DNA of 64,000 nucleotides from positions 682,001-746,000 of the forward strand of contig NZ_CP099917.1 of NCBI RefSeq assembly GCF_030994125.1, in the 5' to 3' direction. The notes beneath the pieces are model-generated. The model was not told the origin of the DNA and ran no database searches. It saw only the letters and a program-made list of their open reading frames with translations. The position numbers and the translations under genes are program-made. Shown here piece by piece: positions 46,005 through 55,188 of the stretch; within the stretch, counting starts at the first letter, position 1, and each line of letters begins with the position of its first letter. The stretch is from Pseudoalteromonas xiamenensis (GTDB lineage: Bacteria; Pseudomonadota; Gammaproteobacteria; Enterobacterales; Alteromonadaceae).

Positions 46005-46802
46005 CTAGCCTATTGTTTTATCAGGTAAAAACAATGGACCTACAGGCTGTTTAGGGATCCCAAATTCAGCGGGATAATCTACATCAACGAGATAAAGGCC
46101 ATTCGCTTTTGCGGTTGCGCTCGCTTTGGTGCGGTCTTTTAAAGCCAATAACTCAGGCATCCACTCAACAGGTAAACGTCCCGATCCAATATCAAGTAAT
46201 GTTCCTGTGATGTTTCTCACCATGTGGTGTAAAAAAGCGTTTGCCTTAATATCGATGACAATAAAATCACCAGTACGGCTAATATCAACATGATGAATAT
46301 TTCGAAATGGTGTATGCGATTGACAATGCACTGCACGGAATGAGCTAAAATCTTGCTCACCAAGTAAGTGTTGCGCTGCAACATGCATTTTTTCTGCATC
46401 GAGCTTTGGGTAATGATGGGTAATACCTGAACGTAAAATAGCGGGACGGTATGCGTGGTTCAAAATGACATAACGATAGCGTCTTGCCGTTGCACTAAAA
46501 CGAGCGTGGAAGTCTTCATTGACCAACGTCGCAAAGCGGACGGCTATGTCATCAGGCAGTTGTGAGTTTGCGCCGAGTGCATAGGCCTTCAAGTCACGAG
46601 GGTTGTGCGTGTCAAAGTGAATGACCTGCCCCGTTGCGTGCACACCAGCATCAGTTCGTCCTGCGCAAAAAATTTCTACAGGGTGGTCACTGATTTTAGA
46701 CAGCACCTTTTCAATTTCTTGTTGCACGCTATTTACGTGGTTCTGGCGTTGCCAACCACTGTAGCGCTCCCCTTGATATTCTATACCTAACGCAAAACGC
46801 AT
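46005..46802 (-). CDS. truA: tRNA pseudouridine(38-40) synthase
   Basis: Makes pseudouridine at positions 38-40 of tRNA. The 265-residue protein has the catalytic Asp in [31 protein letters not shown] and [19 protein letters not shown]. It lies between fimV and accD, the conserved location. Confidence 0.97.
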   Translation of the reverse strand: MRFALGIEYQGERYSGWQRQNHVNSVQQEIEKVLSKISDHPVEIFCAGRTDAGVHATGQVIHFDTHNPRDLKAYALGANSQLPDDIAVRFATLVNEDFHARFSATARRYRYVILNHAYRPAILRSGITHHYPKLDAEKMHVAAQHLLGEQDFSSFRAVHCQSHTPFRNIHHVDISRTGDFIVIDIKANAFLHHMVRNITGTLLDIGSGRLPVEWMPELLALKDRTKASATAKANGLYLVDVDYPAEFGIPKQPVGPLFLPDKTIG

Positions 46803-46867
46803 TATTTTAACTCTGTACTGATTAAACTGTGGCGCATTGTAAGAAATATTACTTCATATTAAAAGCG

Positions 46868-46889
46868 AAGGGCTGCAAACGCAGCCCTT
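46868..46889 (-). terminator. Likely terminator after fimV
   Basis: AAGGGCTGC (46868-46876) and GCAGCCCTT (46881-46889) form a perfect 9-bp stem with a 4-nt loop in the 114-bp fimV-truA gap, 28 nt after the fimV stop. The T-tract is interrupted, so termination may be partial. Confidence 0.6.
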
Positions 46890-46916
46890 TAATCTACTTT
46901 ACGCTGATATAACGCA

Positions 46917-49900
46917 TTATTTCGTTTTGAGTAGCAACTGGTCCGCTTCTGCCTGCAAACTATCAGGACCGTTGTCTAAAACATCTCGAATACTTTCTGC
47001 AGCAGATTCCAAATCGCCAATTTCTAAATAAGCTCGAGCAAGATCCAGTTTGGCTGAAAAACCGCCTTCTTCCGTGTCTACATCAACTGCGTTTTCGCCA
47101 GCTAAAAACTCTTCAAAATCGCCTAAACCAACATCCATATTGATTTCTTCGTATGGTTCGTTATCCAGCTCAGCATCATCGCTTTGTTCAAGCAACGACT
47201 CAATATCAACGAAATCTTCAGACGCTATAGCCTGACCTTCTGTAGGTGTCTCCACGTCCTGAATATCTTCATCCGCCAACAAGGCATCAAAGTCGACATG
47301 CAGTTGCTCCTCATCAGCATCCAAAGGTTCTGGCTCTGCTAGCTCATTCAATAACGCGTCGAAGTCAGTTTGTGTGAAGTCAGCCATGAATTCTTCTTCA
47401 ATAGCCTGCTCATCAACAAGTGGTGGTTTCTCTAGGTCTAGTTGAGCCGTTACCTTGTCGTTTTCCACTCCTTCATCAAGTTCTTCAACTTGACCTAACG
47501 CGTCATCCAATTCAGCCAAAAAGGCTTCTGGCGATCTTTCTGACTTATCAGATTGTTTAGGCTCATCGTCTTGGACAAAATTTGCCTCATCGAATTGAGA
47601 TGAATTAAGTTCATCTTCTAATTCTTGTTCTTCTGGGCCACTCGCAATGTCTAACTCGTCTTCAAAATCGTCGAGACTCAACTTGTCATCATTGAAATCA
47701 CTTGAGTTAAGCTCAGCATCTAAATCAAACGCACTGTCTTCTAGGTCATCGGCAGTGACTTCGAATTCATCGTCCAACTCGTCTTCAAGTGAAAATGCTT
47801 CCTCGTCTTCTAGCGTCATTGCCTCATCAGTAAACGCTTCGGAGTGTAGCTCAGCATCGAGCGCCGACTCGTCGTCAAGTATCGTTTCCGAATCTGTATC
47901 TGCTTCCGACTCAGCCTCAACAGTGGCGTTATCACTTAGCGTTTCGAGTTCATCGTCCAACTCGTCTTCAAGTGAAAACTCTTCCGCGTCTTCTAGCGTC
48001 ATTGCCTCATCAGTAAACGCCTCGGAGTGTAGCTCAGCATCGAGCGCCGACTCGTCTTCAATAGGCGTTTCTGCGACGATGTCTTCTTCCGACTCGACCT
48101 CAACCGTGGCGTTATCACTTGGCGTTTCGAGTTCATCGTCCAACTCATCTTCAAGTGAAAATGCTTCCGCATCTTCGAGCGTCATTGCCTCGTCAATAAA
48201 CGCCTCGGAGTGTAGCTCAGCATCGAGCGCCGACTCGTCGTCAAGCATCGTTTCCGAATCTGTATCTGCTTCCGACTCTACCTCAACAGTGGCGTTATCA
48301 CTTGGCGTTTCGAGTTCTGCTTCCGACTCAGCCTCAACAGTGGCGTTATCACTTGGCGCTTCGAGTTCATCGTCCAACTCATCTTCAAGTGAAAATGCTT
48401 CCGCATCTTCGAGCGTCATTGCCTCACCAGTAAACGCCTCGGAGTGTAGCTCAGCATCGAGCGTCGACTCGTCGTCAAGCATCGTTTCCGAATCTGTATC
48501 TGCTTCCGACTCTACCTCAACAGTGGCGTTATCACTTGGCGTTTCGAGTTCATCGTCCAACTCATCTTCAAGTGAAAATGCTTCCGCGTCTTCTAGCGTC
48601 ATTGCCTCATCAGTAAACGCCTCGGAGTGTAGCTCAGCATCGAGCGCCGACTCGTCGTCAAGCATCGTTTCCGAATCTGTATCTGCTTCCGACTCTACCT
48701 CAACAGTGGCGTTATCACTTGGCGTTTCGAGTTCATCGTCCAACTCATCTTCAAGTGGCATTGCCTCATCAGTAAACGCATCAGAGTTTAACTCCGCATC
48801 CAAATCAAACTCATTTTCATCTTGTTCATTTACATCCGCAGACAAAGTTTCCGTTTCGCTGTCCAGATCAATGTCGGATTCGAATGCATCATCAAGATTT
48901 GCAGAAACCTCGTTATCGTCGGCATCAAAAGCTAATTCTGGGTACTCTTCAAGTTCGGCACTTGGTGTTACGACATCTTCTAATGTCTCGTCTTCTGACA
49001 TTAGGTCGATTTCGTCCACCAGCGGATCATCACCAAGATCGATGTCGACTTCTTCTACATCATCATCAAGTGGGTCATGCCATTGTGGCTGCTGTGGCGC
49101 TAATTCGTCGTCTGTTGCTTGGAGTTCATTTAAAAGTTGATCAACATTCTTAAAGTCGCCTAACGCTTGCTCCTGCAGGTTATCTTCTTGACTACTTTCG
49201 CCATCTAGTTGTGCGAGTAAATCATCTCCATCAATTAACTCAGCTTCATCAGGTTCATTATCTTCAAAAGGATCAATCTCAGATTGTTTTGATGATATTG
49301 TTGTTTCTTCGACGTCATTCACATCGCCAAAATTCGTATCATCCAAGACATCCTGCAGAGATGCTAAATCACCAATCTGTGGCTCAGGATCTTCAGAAAG
49401 CGATTCTTCTGATAGTGCGTCTTCTGCTGGTTCTTCCTCCAGCAGCGCATCAAGGTCGTCTAGCTCAGGATCTTCAGAAAGTAATTCTTCTGACAATGCG
49501 TCTTCTGCTGGTTCTTCCTCCAGCAGCGCATCAAGGTCGTCTAGTTCAGGATCTTCAGAAAGCGATTCTTCTGACAATGCGTCTTCTGCTGGTTCTTCCT
49601 CCAGCAGCGCATCAAGGTCGTCTAGTTCAGGATCTTCAGAAAGTAATTCTTCTGACAATGCGTCTTCTGCTGGTTCTTCCTCCAGTAGCGCATCAAGGTC
49701 GTCTAGTTCACGATCTTCAGAAAGCGATTCTTCTGATAGTGCGTCTTCTTCTGGTTCTTCCTCCAGCAGCGCATCAAGGTCGTCTAGCTCCGTATCCTCA
49801 GAAAGTGACTCTTCTGACAATGCGTCTTCTGCTGGTTCTTCCTCCAGTAGCGCATCAAGGTCGTCTAGTTCAGGATCTTCAGAAAGTAATTCTTCTGACA

Positions 49901-52589
49901 ATGCGTCTTCTGCTGGTTCTTCCTCCAGCAGCCCATCAAGGTCGTCTAGCTCTGGATCTTCAGAAAGTAATTCTTCTGGCGATGCGTCTTCTGCTGGTTC
50001 TTCGTCCAACAGCGCATCAAGGTCGTCTAGTTCAGGATCTTCAGAAAGTAATTCTTCTGATAATGCGTCTTCTGCTGGTTCTTCCTCCAGTAGCACATCA
50101 AGGTCGTCTAGTTCAGGATCTTCAGAAAGCGATTCTTCTGACAATGCGTCTTCTGCTGGTTCTTCCTCCAGCAGCGCATCAAGGTCGTCTAGCTCCGTAT
50201 ACTCAGAAAGTGATTCTTCTGATAGTGCGTCTTCTTCTGGTTCTTCTTCTAAAAGCGCATCAAGGTCGTCTAGCTCTGGATCTTCAGAAAGCAATTCTTC
50301 TGACAATGCATCTTCTGCTGGTTCTTCGTCCAGCAGCGCATCAAGGTCGTCTAGCTCTGGATCTTCAGAAAGTGATTCTTCTGATAGTGCGTCTTCTTCT
50401 GGTTCTTCGTCCAGCAGCGCATCAAGGTCGTCTAGTTCAGGATCTTCAGAAAGCGATTCTTCTGACAATGCATCTTCTGCTGGTTCTTCTTCCAACAAAG
50501 CATCTATATCATCTAGCTCTGTATCTTCAGAAAGTGATTCTTCTGATAGTGCGTCTTCTTCTGGTTCTTCCTCCAAAAGCGCATCAAGGTCGTCGAGTTC
50601 AGGTTCTTCTTCCAACAAAGCATCTATATCATCTAGCTCTGTATCTTCAGAAAGTGATTCTTCAGACAATTCGCCTAAATCAGGCTCTTCGTCCAATAGC
50701 ACATCAATATCATCGAGACTTACCTCTTCAGTCAGTGGTTCTTCAGCGAGTAACTCATCTGAATCGGCAACCGCAATAGTATCTCGCGTTTCTTGCACGT
50801 CATCCAACAAACTATCAATGTCATCGAGATCGAATGGTTCGTCGGCAAGTTCATCCGTTGATTCAGAAGGGTCGTCTAAATCAGTATTCGCATCTAAAAG
50901 CGCATCAATGTCGTCCACGTCGACGGGGGCATTGCTTTGCTCTTCTTGAACTTCATCTAAGAGTGAATCGATATCATCGACTTCGTCGAGTAAATCATCT
51001 TCCTCCAACAAATCACCTAAGTTATCGGCCTCGTCTGTAATTTCGTTTCCTTCAGAACTAGACTCCTTTTCGAGATTTGCCGAATCAATAAGACTGTCAA
51101 TGTCGTCTAAATCAAACTCTTCATCATCTTGGACAGGGGCATTATTTTCAAGCAAAGAATCAATATCAACATCAACATCATTGTGCGTGTCAGTTGCTAA
51201 TTCTTCACTCAGTGCGGCTAATGCATCGTCACTCACATCCAGAGTGTTGTCGTCTGAAAGATCAAGCTCGTCGTCGGAGCCTGCTACTTCTTTGAACAAA
51301 TCGTCAATATCATCTGCACTGAGAATATCTCCGCCATCTCCCGCAGACTCAACATCTAGATCGATTTCATCAAGCGCATCACCGTCAAAGTTTTGTTGCA
51401 AGAAGTCATCTAAATCGTCACCAGTCTCGAGCGCGTCGATGTCGCCAATTTCGTCATCAAACGCAATGTCTTCCGAAAGCAAACTGTCTAGTTCATCGTT
51501 GTCTAGAACACTATTAGAATCTTCAAATGCATCTTCCTCAAGGTCGTCAAACATGATGTCATCTTCAGGCAACATGTCGTCATCAAGTTGAACGCTGAGA
51601 TCATCATCTGATGCCACCGCTGCGCCTGTCGCCATGCCAGCAGCGGTGGCAGCGCCGATTGGACCTAAGTCGAGAGGATCTAAATCATCTTTTTTACTTG
51701 GTGATTTAGGTAAGAAATCATCGTCATCATCGGAGTGAGCCGTTTTAGATTTGCGCTTCCGTAGGAAAAGAACAAATCCAACAATGGCTAAAAGACTCGG
51801 TATGGTCGCAAGTAAAATTATGGCGAGTGGTGAGGAGAGATCAAACTGGAATTCACTCGCTTGTTTTTTTGCTTCTTGTTGTGCGATTAGTTCGCGTTGC
51901 TGGTCAATGACAGCCTGTAACTGTCTTTGGATATCACTGTCTTGGCCAAGTTGTTGACGAACGGTTTCTATTTCTTTTGAAATACTGCCAAGCTGTTTTT
52001 TAAGTTTGTTGTTCTCTTGAAGTATTTCTTCAACACTTTTTACCGATGTTTTAAATTCATTTTGTAATTCAACTAACCGCGCATCTTGTTCAATGCGAAT
52101 ATTTTTAATTGCGTCTTCCAATTCCTGCTTTGCAGCATCAACGTCGACTTTACGCGCTTGAGTTACTTTTTTCTTCGCTTCTTCGATGGTGTTTTCATCT
52201 AACATGCCACTCTTTTTGAGATCCCATAAATGGTCATCTTGTTCTGAGCGCTGGCGAGCAAAAATAGGGTTTACCTTACGGACTTCACCCATTGAAGGAA
52301 TTTGGAGGTACGCGCCACTGCGCATATGGTTGAGATTTTGATCTAAAAAGGAATCCGGATTTTTTTCATAAAGCGCCACCATTACCTGATAAATGGAGAC
52401 AGACTCATCCGGCCGCACTTTGGCAGCAATCCGCCATAACGTATCGGTTGGCTTAATTGGGCCAATCGCACGCCCTTGCATCCCATAGTCAACTCCCTTG
52501 GGCCCTCGTAGAGGCGTTCCCTCTTCAGGATGGACTGGAGTGACAAGCAATGCAGACGCTAAAATACAAAATAAGGCTAAACCGCGCAT
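46917..52589 (-). CDS. fimV: FimV-like polar hub protein with giant acidic repeat region
   Basis: Inner-membrane organiser at the cell pole that supports type IV pili and recruits polar proteins in Pseudomonas, Vibrio (HubP) and Shewanella. The 1890-residue protein has a signal peptide (residues 1-21), a LysM-like peptidoglycan-binding domain (about 43-100; PTDTLWRIAAKVRPDESVSI), a Gln/Glu coiled coil (about 130-250), a membrane helix (SPLAIILLATIPSLLAIVGF) and then about 1550 acidic residues rich in Asp, Glu, Leu and Ser. This region holds two repeat arrays. The C-terminus has the FimV helical domain (LDLARAYLEIGDLESAAESI). It is longer than Pseudomonas FimV (about 920) and nearer Vibrio HubP in plan. 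Confidence 0.93.
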   Translation of the reverse strand: MRGLALFCILASALLVTPVHPEEGTPLRGPKGVDYGMQGRAIGPIKPTDTLWRIAAKVRPDESVSIYQVMVALYEKNPDSFLDQNLNHMRSGAYLQIPSMGEVRKVNPIFARQRSEQDDHLWDLKKSGMLDENTIEEAKKKVTQARKVDVDAAKQELEDAIKNIRIEQDARLVELQNEFKTSVKSVEEILQENNKLKKQLGSISKEIETVRQQLGQDSDIQRQLQAVIDQQRELIAQQEAKKQASEFQFDLSSPLAIILLATIPSLLAIVGFVLFLRKRKSKTAHSDDDDDFLPKSPSKKDDLDPLDLGPIGAATAAGMATGAAVASDDDLSVQLDDDMLPEDDIMFDDLEEDAFEDSNSVLDNDELDSLLSEDIAFDDEIGDIDALETGDDLDDFLQQNFDGDALDEIDLDVESAGDGGDILSADDIDDLFKEVAGSDDELDLSDDNTLDVSDDALAALSEELATDTHNDVDVDIDSLLENNAPVQDDEEFDLDDIDSLIDSANLEKESSSEGNEITDEADNLGDLLEEDDLLDEVDDIDSLLDEVQEEQSNAPVDVDDIDALLDANTDLDDPSESTDELADEPFDLDDIDSLLDDVQETRDTIAVADSDELLAEEPLTEEVSLDDIDVLLDEEPDLGELSEESLSEDTELDDIDALLEEEPELDDLDALLEEEPEEDALSEESLSEDTELDDIDALLEEEPAEDALSEESLSEDPELDDLDALLDEEPEEDALSEESLSEDPELDDLDALLDEEPAEDALSEELLSEDPELDDLDALLEEEPEEDALSEESLSEYTELDDLDALLEEEPAEDALSEESLSEDPELDDLDVLLEEEPAEDALSEELLSEDPELDDLDALLDEEPAEDASPEELLSEDPELDDLDGLLEEEPAEDALSEELLSEDPELDDLDALLEEEPAEDALSEESLSEDTELDDLDALLEEEPEEDALSEESLSEDRELDDLDALLEEEPAEDALSEELLSEDPELDDLDALLEEEPAEDALSEESLSEDPELDDLDALLEEEPAEDALSEELLSEDPELDDLDALLEEEPAEDALSEESLSEDPEPQIGDLASLQDVLDDTNFGDVNDVEETTISSKQSEIDPFEDNEPDEAELIDGDDLLAQLDGESSQEDNLQEQALGDFKNVDQLLNELQATDDELAPQQPQWHDPLDDDVEEVDIDLGDDPLVDEIDLMSEDETLEDVVTPSAELEEYPELAFDADDNEVSANLDDAFESDIDLDSETETLSADVNEQDENEFDLDAELNSDAFTDEAMPLEDELDDELETPSDNATVEVESEADTDSETMLDDESALDAELHSEAFTDEAMTLEDAEAFSLEDELDDELETPSDNATVEVESEADTDSETMLDDESTLDAELHSEAFTGEAMTLEDAEAFSLEDELDDELEAPSDNATVEAESEAELETPSDNATVEVESEADTDSETMLDDESALDAELHSEAFIDEAMTLEDAEAFSLEDELDDELETPSDNATVEVESEEDIVAETPIEDESALDAELHSEAFTDEAMTLEDAEEFSLEDELDDELETLSDNATVEAESEADTDSETILDDESALDAELHSEAFTDEAMTLEDEEAFSLEDELDDEFEVTADDLEDSAFDLDAELNSSDFNDDKLSLDDFEDELDIASGPEEQELEDELNSSQFDEANFVQDDEPKQSDKSERSPEAFLAELDDALGQVEELDEGVENDKVTAQLDLEKPPLVDEQAIEEEFMADFTQTDFDALLNELAEPEPLDADEEQLHVDFDALLADEDIQDVETPTEGQAIASEDFVDIESLLEQSDDAELDNEPYEEINMDVGLGDFEEFLAGENAVDVDTEEGGFSAKLDLARAYLEIGDLESAAESIRDVLDNGPDSLQAEADQLLLKTK
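47775..48770 (-). repeat. 183-nt (61-residue) tandem repeat in fimV
   Basis: About five tandem copies of a 61-residue acidic unit containing LDAELHSEAFTDEAMTLEDA and LEDELDDELETPSDNATVEV. Shared landmarks recur at 47821, 48004, 48187, 48421 and 48604 (183 nt apart, except one 234-nt step). A last, degraded step of 159 nt ends at 48763. The 234-nt unit contains a 51-nt internal duplication (ELETPSDNATVEVESEA). Confidence 0.85.
49382..50600 (-). repeat. 81-nt (27-residue) tandem repeat in fimV
   Basis: Fourteen full copies and a partial one of a 27-residue unit, approximately DPELDDLDALLEEEPAED followed by ALSEELLSE. DNA copies differ mainly at synonymous sites, and at the S/L and P/T positions. 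Degenerate units extend it upstream to about 50,690. The in-frame period makes copy-number change by slippage or recombination possible without breaking the reading frame. Confidence 0.9.
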
Positions 52590-52628
52590 GCTGATCCCTT
52601 AAAGTCATACCCGCCAAAAAAGCGAGCG

Positions 52629-52656
52629 ATAATATTTCAAACTACTACCACGTCAA
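52629..52656 (-). promoter_or_regulatory. Probable sigma-70 promoter of fimV
   Basis: On the minus strand TTGACG (52651-52656) is separated by 16 bp from TATTAT (52629-52634), 40-67 bp upstream of the start. The inverted repeat CCACGT/ACGTGG (52648-52653 and 52666-52671) overlaps the -35 and could be an operator. Confidence 0.6.
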
Positions 52657-52671
52657 CCGTTCGTCACGTGG

Positions 52672-52847
52672 TTTCTTATAATTTTATTAAGCAAGCTCTA
52701 TTCCACATCCAAACTATAAACTAGAAAGGCCGGAATATCCATTGCAAGATATTGAAAATTAACATGCTTATAGGAACAAAGTAGGAGCAAATTTAAATAC
52801 CAACTTTGCAATAAAATGAGAATAGATCATAAAACGCGGAAATGGAG
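52672..52847. other. Intergenic region between asd and fimV
   Basis: AT-rich spacer between the fimV promoter and the asd hairpin. I see no gene or strong motif in it. Confidence 0.4.
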
Positions 52848-52876
52848 AATTCGTGCGGCAAAAAACCGCACGAATT
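52848..52876 (-). terminator. 11-bp hairpin after asd with a T-rich loop
   Basis: AATTCGTGCGG (52848-52858) and CCGCACGAATT (52866-52876) are perfect arms with a 7-nt loop that is six T residues and a G on the minus strand. It begins 8 nt after the asd stop. The T-run is inside the loop, not after the stem, so it is not a classical terminator. Confidence 0.5.
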
Positions 52877-52883
52877 GGCTGTT

Positions 52884-53900
52884 TTAAAGGTATGACTCGA
52901 TTAATGCTTCTGCGATTTGCACGCTATTCGTCGCAGCACCTTTACGAATGTTGTCAGACACGACCCAAAGATTTAATCCATTTGGGTGTGAAATATCCTG
53001 CCGAACACGACCAACAAACACATTGTCGTTGCCACTCGCATCCGAGACAGCCGTCGGATAATCTTGCTCATCTTCAACAAGCTCAACACCCGGTGCGTCA
53101 CGCAGCAAATCTTTTACGTGTTGTAAGTCAAACGGCATGCGCGTTTCAAGATGTATCGCTTCTGAGTGACCATAAAACACAGGGACTCGAACGGCGGTTG
53201 GGTTAACCATAATTGTGCTATCCCCAAAAATCTTCTGCGTTTCCCACACCATCTTCATTTCTTCTTTGGTGTAACCATTCTCTTGAAACGCATCAATTTG
53301 CGGGATCACGTTAAATGCGATTTGCTTTGGGAAAATCTCGTTTTCCATCGGGCGACCATTCATTAAATTGGCCGTTTGACGCACTAACTCTTCGACGGCT
53401 TCTTTACCCGCACCTGATACCGACTGATACGTCGTTACGTTGATTCTATCAATACCGTAGGCGTCATGAATGGGCTTAAGCGCCACAAGCATTTGAATAG
53501 TTGAACAGTTTGGATTAGCAATGATGTTGCGATTGCGAAAATCAGCTAGTGCTTCACGGTTAACTTCTGGCACAACAAGAGGCACATCATAGTCGTAACG
53601 AAAATGTGAGGTGTTATCAATAACCACACAACCCGCTTCCGCAGCGATTGGCGCGTATTTTTCAGACACGCTACCACCAGCCGAAAACAAGGCAATATGG
53701 GCATTTGCAAAATCAAATTCTTCAACGTCAATGACGGTAATTTTGCTTCCCTTAAAATCCACGTCTTCACCTGCACTGCGGCTGCTCGCAAGCGGATATA
53801 ACGTATCAACTGGGAAGTTACGCTCTTCTAAAATCTCAATCATTTGACGGCCTACAAGACCTGTAGCGCCTAAAACCGCAATATTAAATTTCTGCGACAT
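52884..53900 (-). CDS. asd: Aspartate-semialdehyde dehydrogenase
   Basis: Reduces aspartyl phosphate to the semialdehyde, feeding lysine, diaminopimelate, methionine and threonine. The 338-residue protein has the NADP fold (VLGATGLVGRQMIEILEERN), the catalytic Cys in NPNCSTIQMLVAL and SVSGAGKEAVEEL. In E. coli the inactive paralogue usg sits at this position between pdxB and truA; here the catalytic Cys is present, so it is probably active. Confidence 0.93.
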   Translation of the reverse strand: MSQKFNIAVLGATGLVGRQMIEILEERNFPVDTLYPLASSRSAGEDVDFKGSKITVIDVEEFDFANAHIALFSAGGSVSEKYAPIAAEAGCVVIDNTSHFRYDYDVPLVVPEVNREALADFRNRNIIANPNCSTIQMLVALKPIHDAYGIDRINVTTYQSVSGAGKEAVEELVRQTANLMNGRPMENEIFPKQIAFNVIPQIDAFQENGYTKEEMKMVWETQKIFGDSTIMVNPTAVRVPVFYGHSEAIHLETRMPFDLQHVKDLLRDAPGVELVEDEQDYPTAVSDASGNDNVFVGRVRQDISHPNGLNLWVVSDNIRKGAATNSVQIAEALIESYL

Positions 53901-53913
53901 GGTAATCCTCTTT

Positions 53914-55038
53914 TCAAATAGGGCGAGTCGTAAAGCCCAACTGCGCCAATGTCGGCGCTTGCAATGTATTACATTCTACCGCTAACGTGCTAAATTCTCT
54001 ACGCACAGGGTAGTTTTTACGCAGATAGTCAAACCCTTTTGTCGTGATATTTCGTCTTAACAAGCCATCATCCCGACGTACGTCATAGATTAAATGAACC
54101 AGTCGACCTAAATCCGTCATTTCAAACTCATTTGAAATGGTACATTTATCTAACGCTGGATTCGGTAAAAACTGGGTGAGCGTTTTATTTGGCTGGACGC
54201 CAACAAGACGACTGAGCGCTTGGTACAGCATCTCCGTGCCACGAGCTTTGCCTTCTAACGTATGACCTGCGATATGCACGGAAGCAAAGCGAACGAAAGG
54301 TAGTAAATCTAACGCGATATTAGGTTCATTTTCCCAAACATCTAGAGCGAGCTCAAGCCCCAACCCACGCTGCATCAAATGCAACAAAGCTTGGTTGTCG
54401 ATGACATCACCTCGACTCGCATTCACTACAATTGTGCCAGGCTTTAATTTTGCCAACCGCTTTTCACTGAGTAAATGTCTCGTCGCGTGCGCTCCGGTCT
54501 TAATCAATGGCACATGACAAGTAATAATATCGGCTTGAGTAAGCAATGTATCAATGTCGATGTGTTCATCAAGCGAGCCTTGCTCATGACGAACAGGGTC
54601 ACAGAGCAGCAACTCCACATCAAGCGCAGTCAGTTTATGTCGTAAACACTCACCAATATTTCCCAATCCAATGATACCAATTTTCTTGCCTGAAAGTGGT
54701 TCATTTAGCTCTTGGGAAAAGGCGAACAAGGTACTAATTACGTATTCAGCAACGGCAATGGCGTTGCATCCCGGCGCGCTCGAAAAAGCAATTTGACGCT
54801 GAGATAAGAGTTCGGTATCGACGTGGTCAATCCCAATCGTTGCGGTGCCAACATACTTCAACTTTACTGCTTGCTTCAGTAATTCAGCATTCACTGGCGT
54901 GACAGAGCGAACCAAAAGCACATCCGCATCTTGGACCGCTTCGGGACTCAAGTTCCGGCCATCAAAGCGTACAACATCGCCAATATCTGAGAAATACTCC
55001 TCCACCAACGGCATATTTTGATCCGCAAGGATTTTCAT
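53914..55038 (-). CDS. pdxB: Erythronate-4-phosphate dehydrogenase
   Basis: Second step of DXP-dependent pyridoxal phosphate synthesis. The 374-residue D-isomer-specific 2-hydroxyacid dehydrogenase has GIIGLGNIGECLRHKL (NAD binding), ASRGDVIDNQALLH and ASVHIAGHTLEGKARG with catalytic residues. The start at 55038 matches MKILADQNMPLVEEYF. Thirteen bp before asd, in the conserved pdxB-usg position. Confidence 0.95.
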   Translation of the reverse strand: MKILADQNMPLVEEYFSDIGDVVRFDGRNLSPEAVQDADVLLVRSVTPVNAELLKQAVKLKYVGTATIGIDHVDTELLSQRQIAFSSAPGCNAIAVAEYVISTLFAFSQELNEPLSGKKIGIIGLGNIGECLRHKLTALDVELLLCDPVRHEQGSLDEHIDIDTLLTQADIITCHVPLIKTGAHATRHLLSEKRLAKLKPGTIVVNASRGDVIDNQALLHLMQRGLGLELALDVWENEPNIALDLLPFVRFASVHIAGHTLEGKARGTEMLYQALSRLVGVQPNKTLTQFLPNPALDKCTISNEFEMTDLGRLVHLIYDVRRDDGLLRRNITTKGFDYLRKNYPVRREFSTLAVECNTLQAPTLAQLGFTTRPI

Positions 55039-55114
55039 TACAAACTCTTTGAATTTAATTGGGGTTATGTGGGTCGCTATTGTAACTGATCCCACGCGTT
55101 TTGGCAGGAAAGAT

Positions 55115-55156
55115 GCGAAGGAATTGTAAAATGCTTCGATTTTACCTTTCCTTCGC
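55115..55156. repeat. Long hairpin between the TonB-receptor gene and pdxB
   Basis: Arms at 55115-55132 and 55139-55156 pair at 16 of 18 positions around a 6-nt loop (GCTTCG), including GCGAAGGAA against TTCCTTCGC. It is 33 nt after the receptor stop and 77 bp before pdxB. No T-run follows on either strand. Confidence 0.65.
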
Positions 55157-55188
55157 CATAGGGAGATGTTGCGCTTATCGCGAGTGCT

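Noticed and set aside
47647..49140. Plus-strand ORF of 497 codons, very rich in Ser
   Set aside because: It is the complement of the fimV acidic repeats. Asp, Glu and Leu codons in fimV read as Ser-rich codons on the other strand without stops. It has no ribosome binding site or credible composition.
49382..50600. CRISPR-like array
   Set aside because: The repeats are contiguous and in frame, with no unique spacers, and there are no cas genes in the window.
49211..50779. Plus-strand ORF of 522 codons, Leu/Gln-rich and repetitive
   Set aside because: It is antisense to the 81-nt fimV repeats. Its periodicity simply mirrors the fimV frame, and fimV has the signal peptide, domains and promoter.
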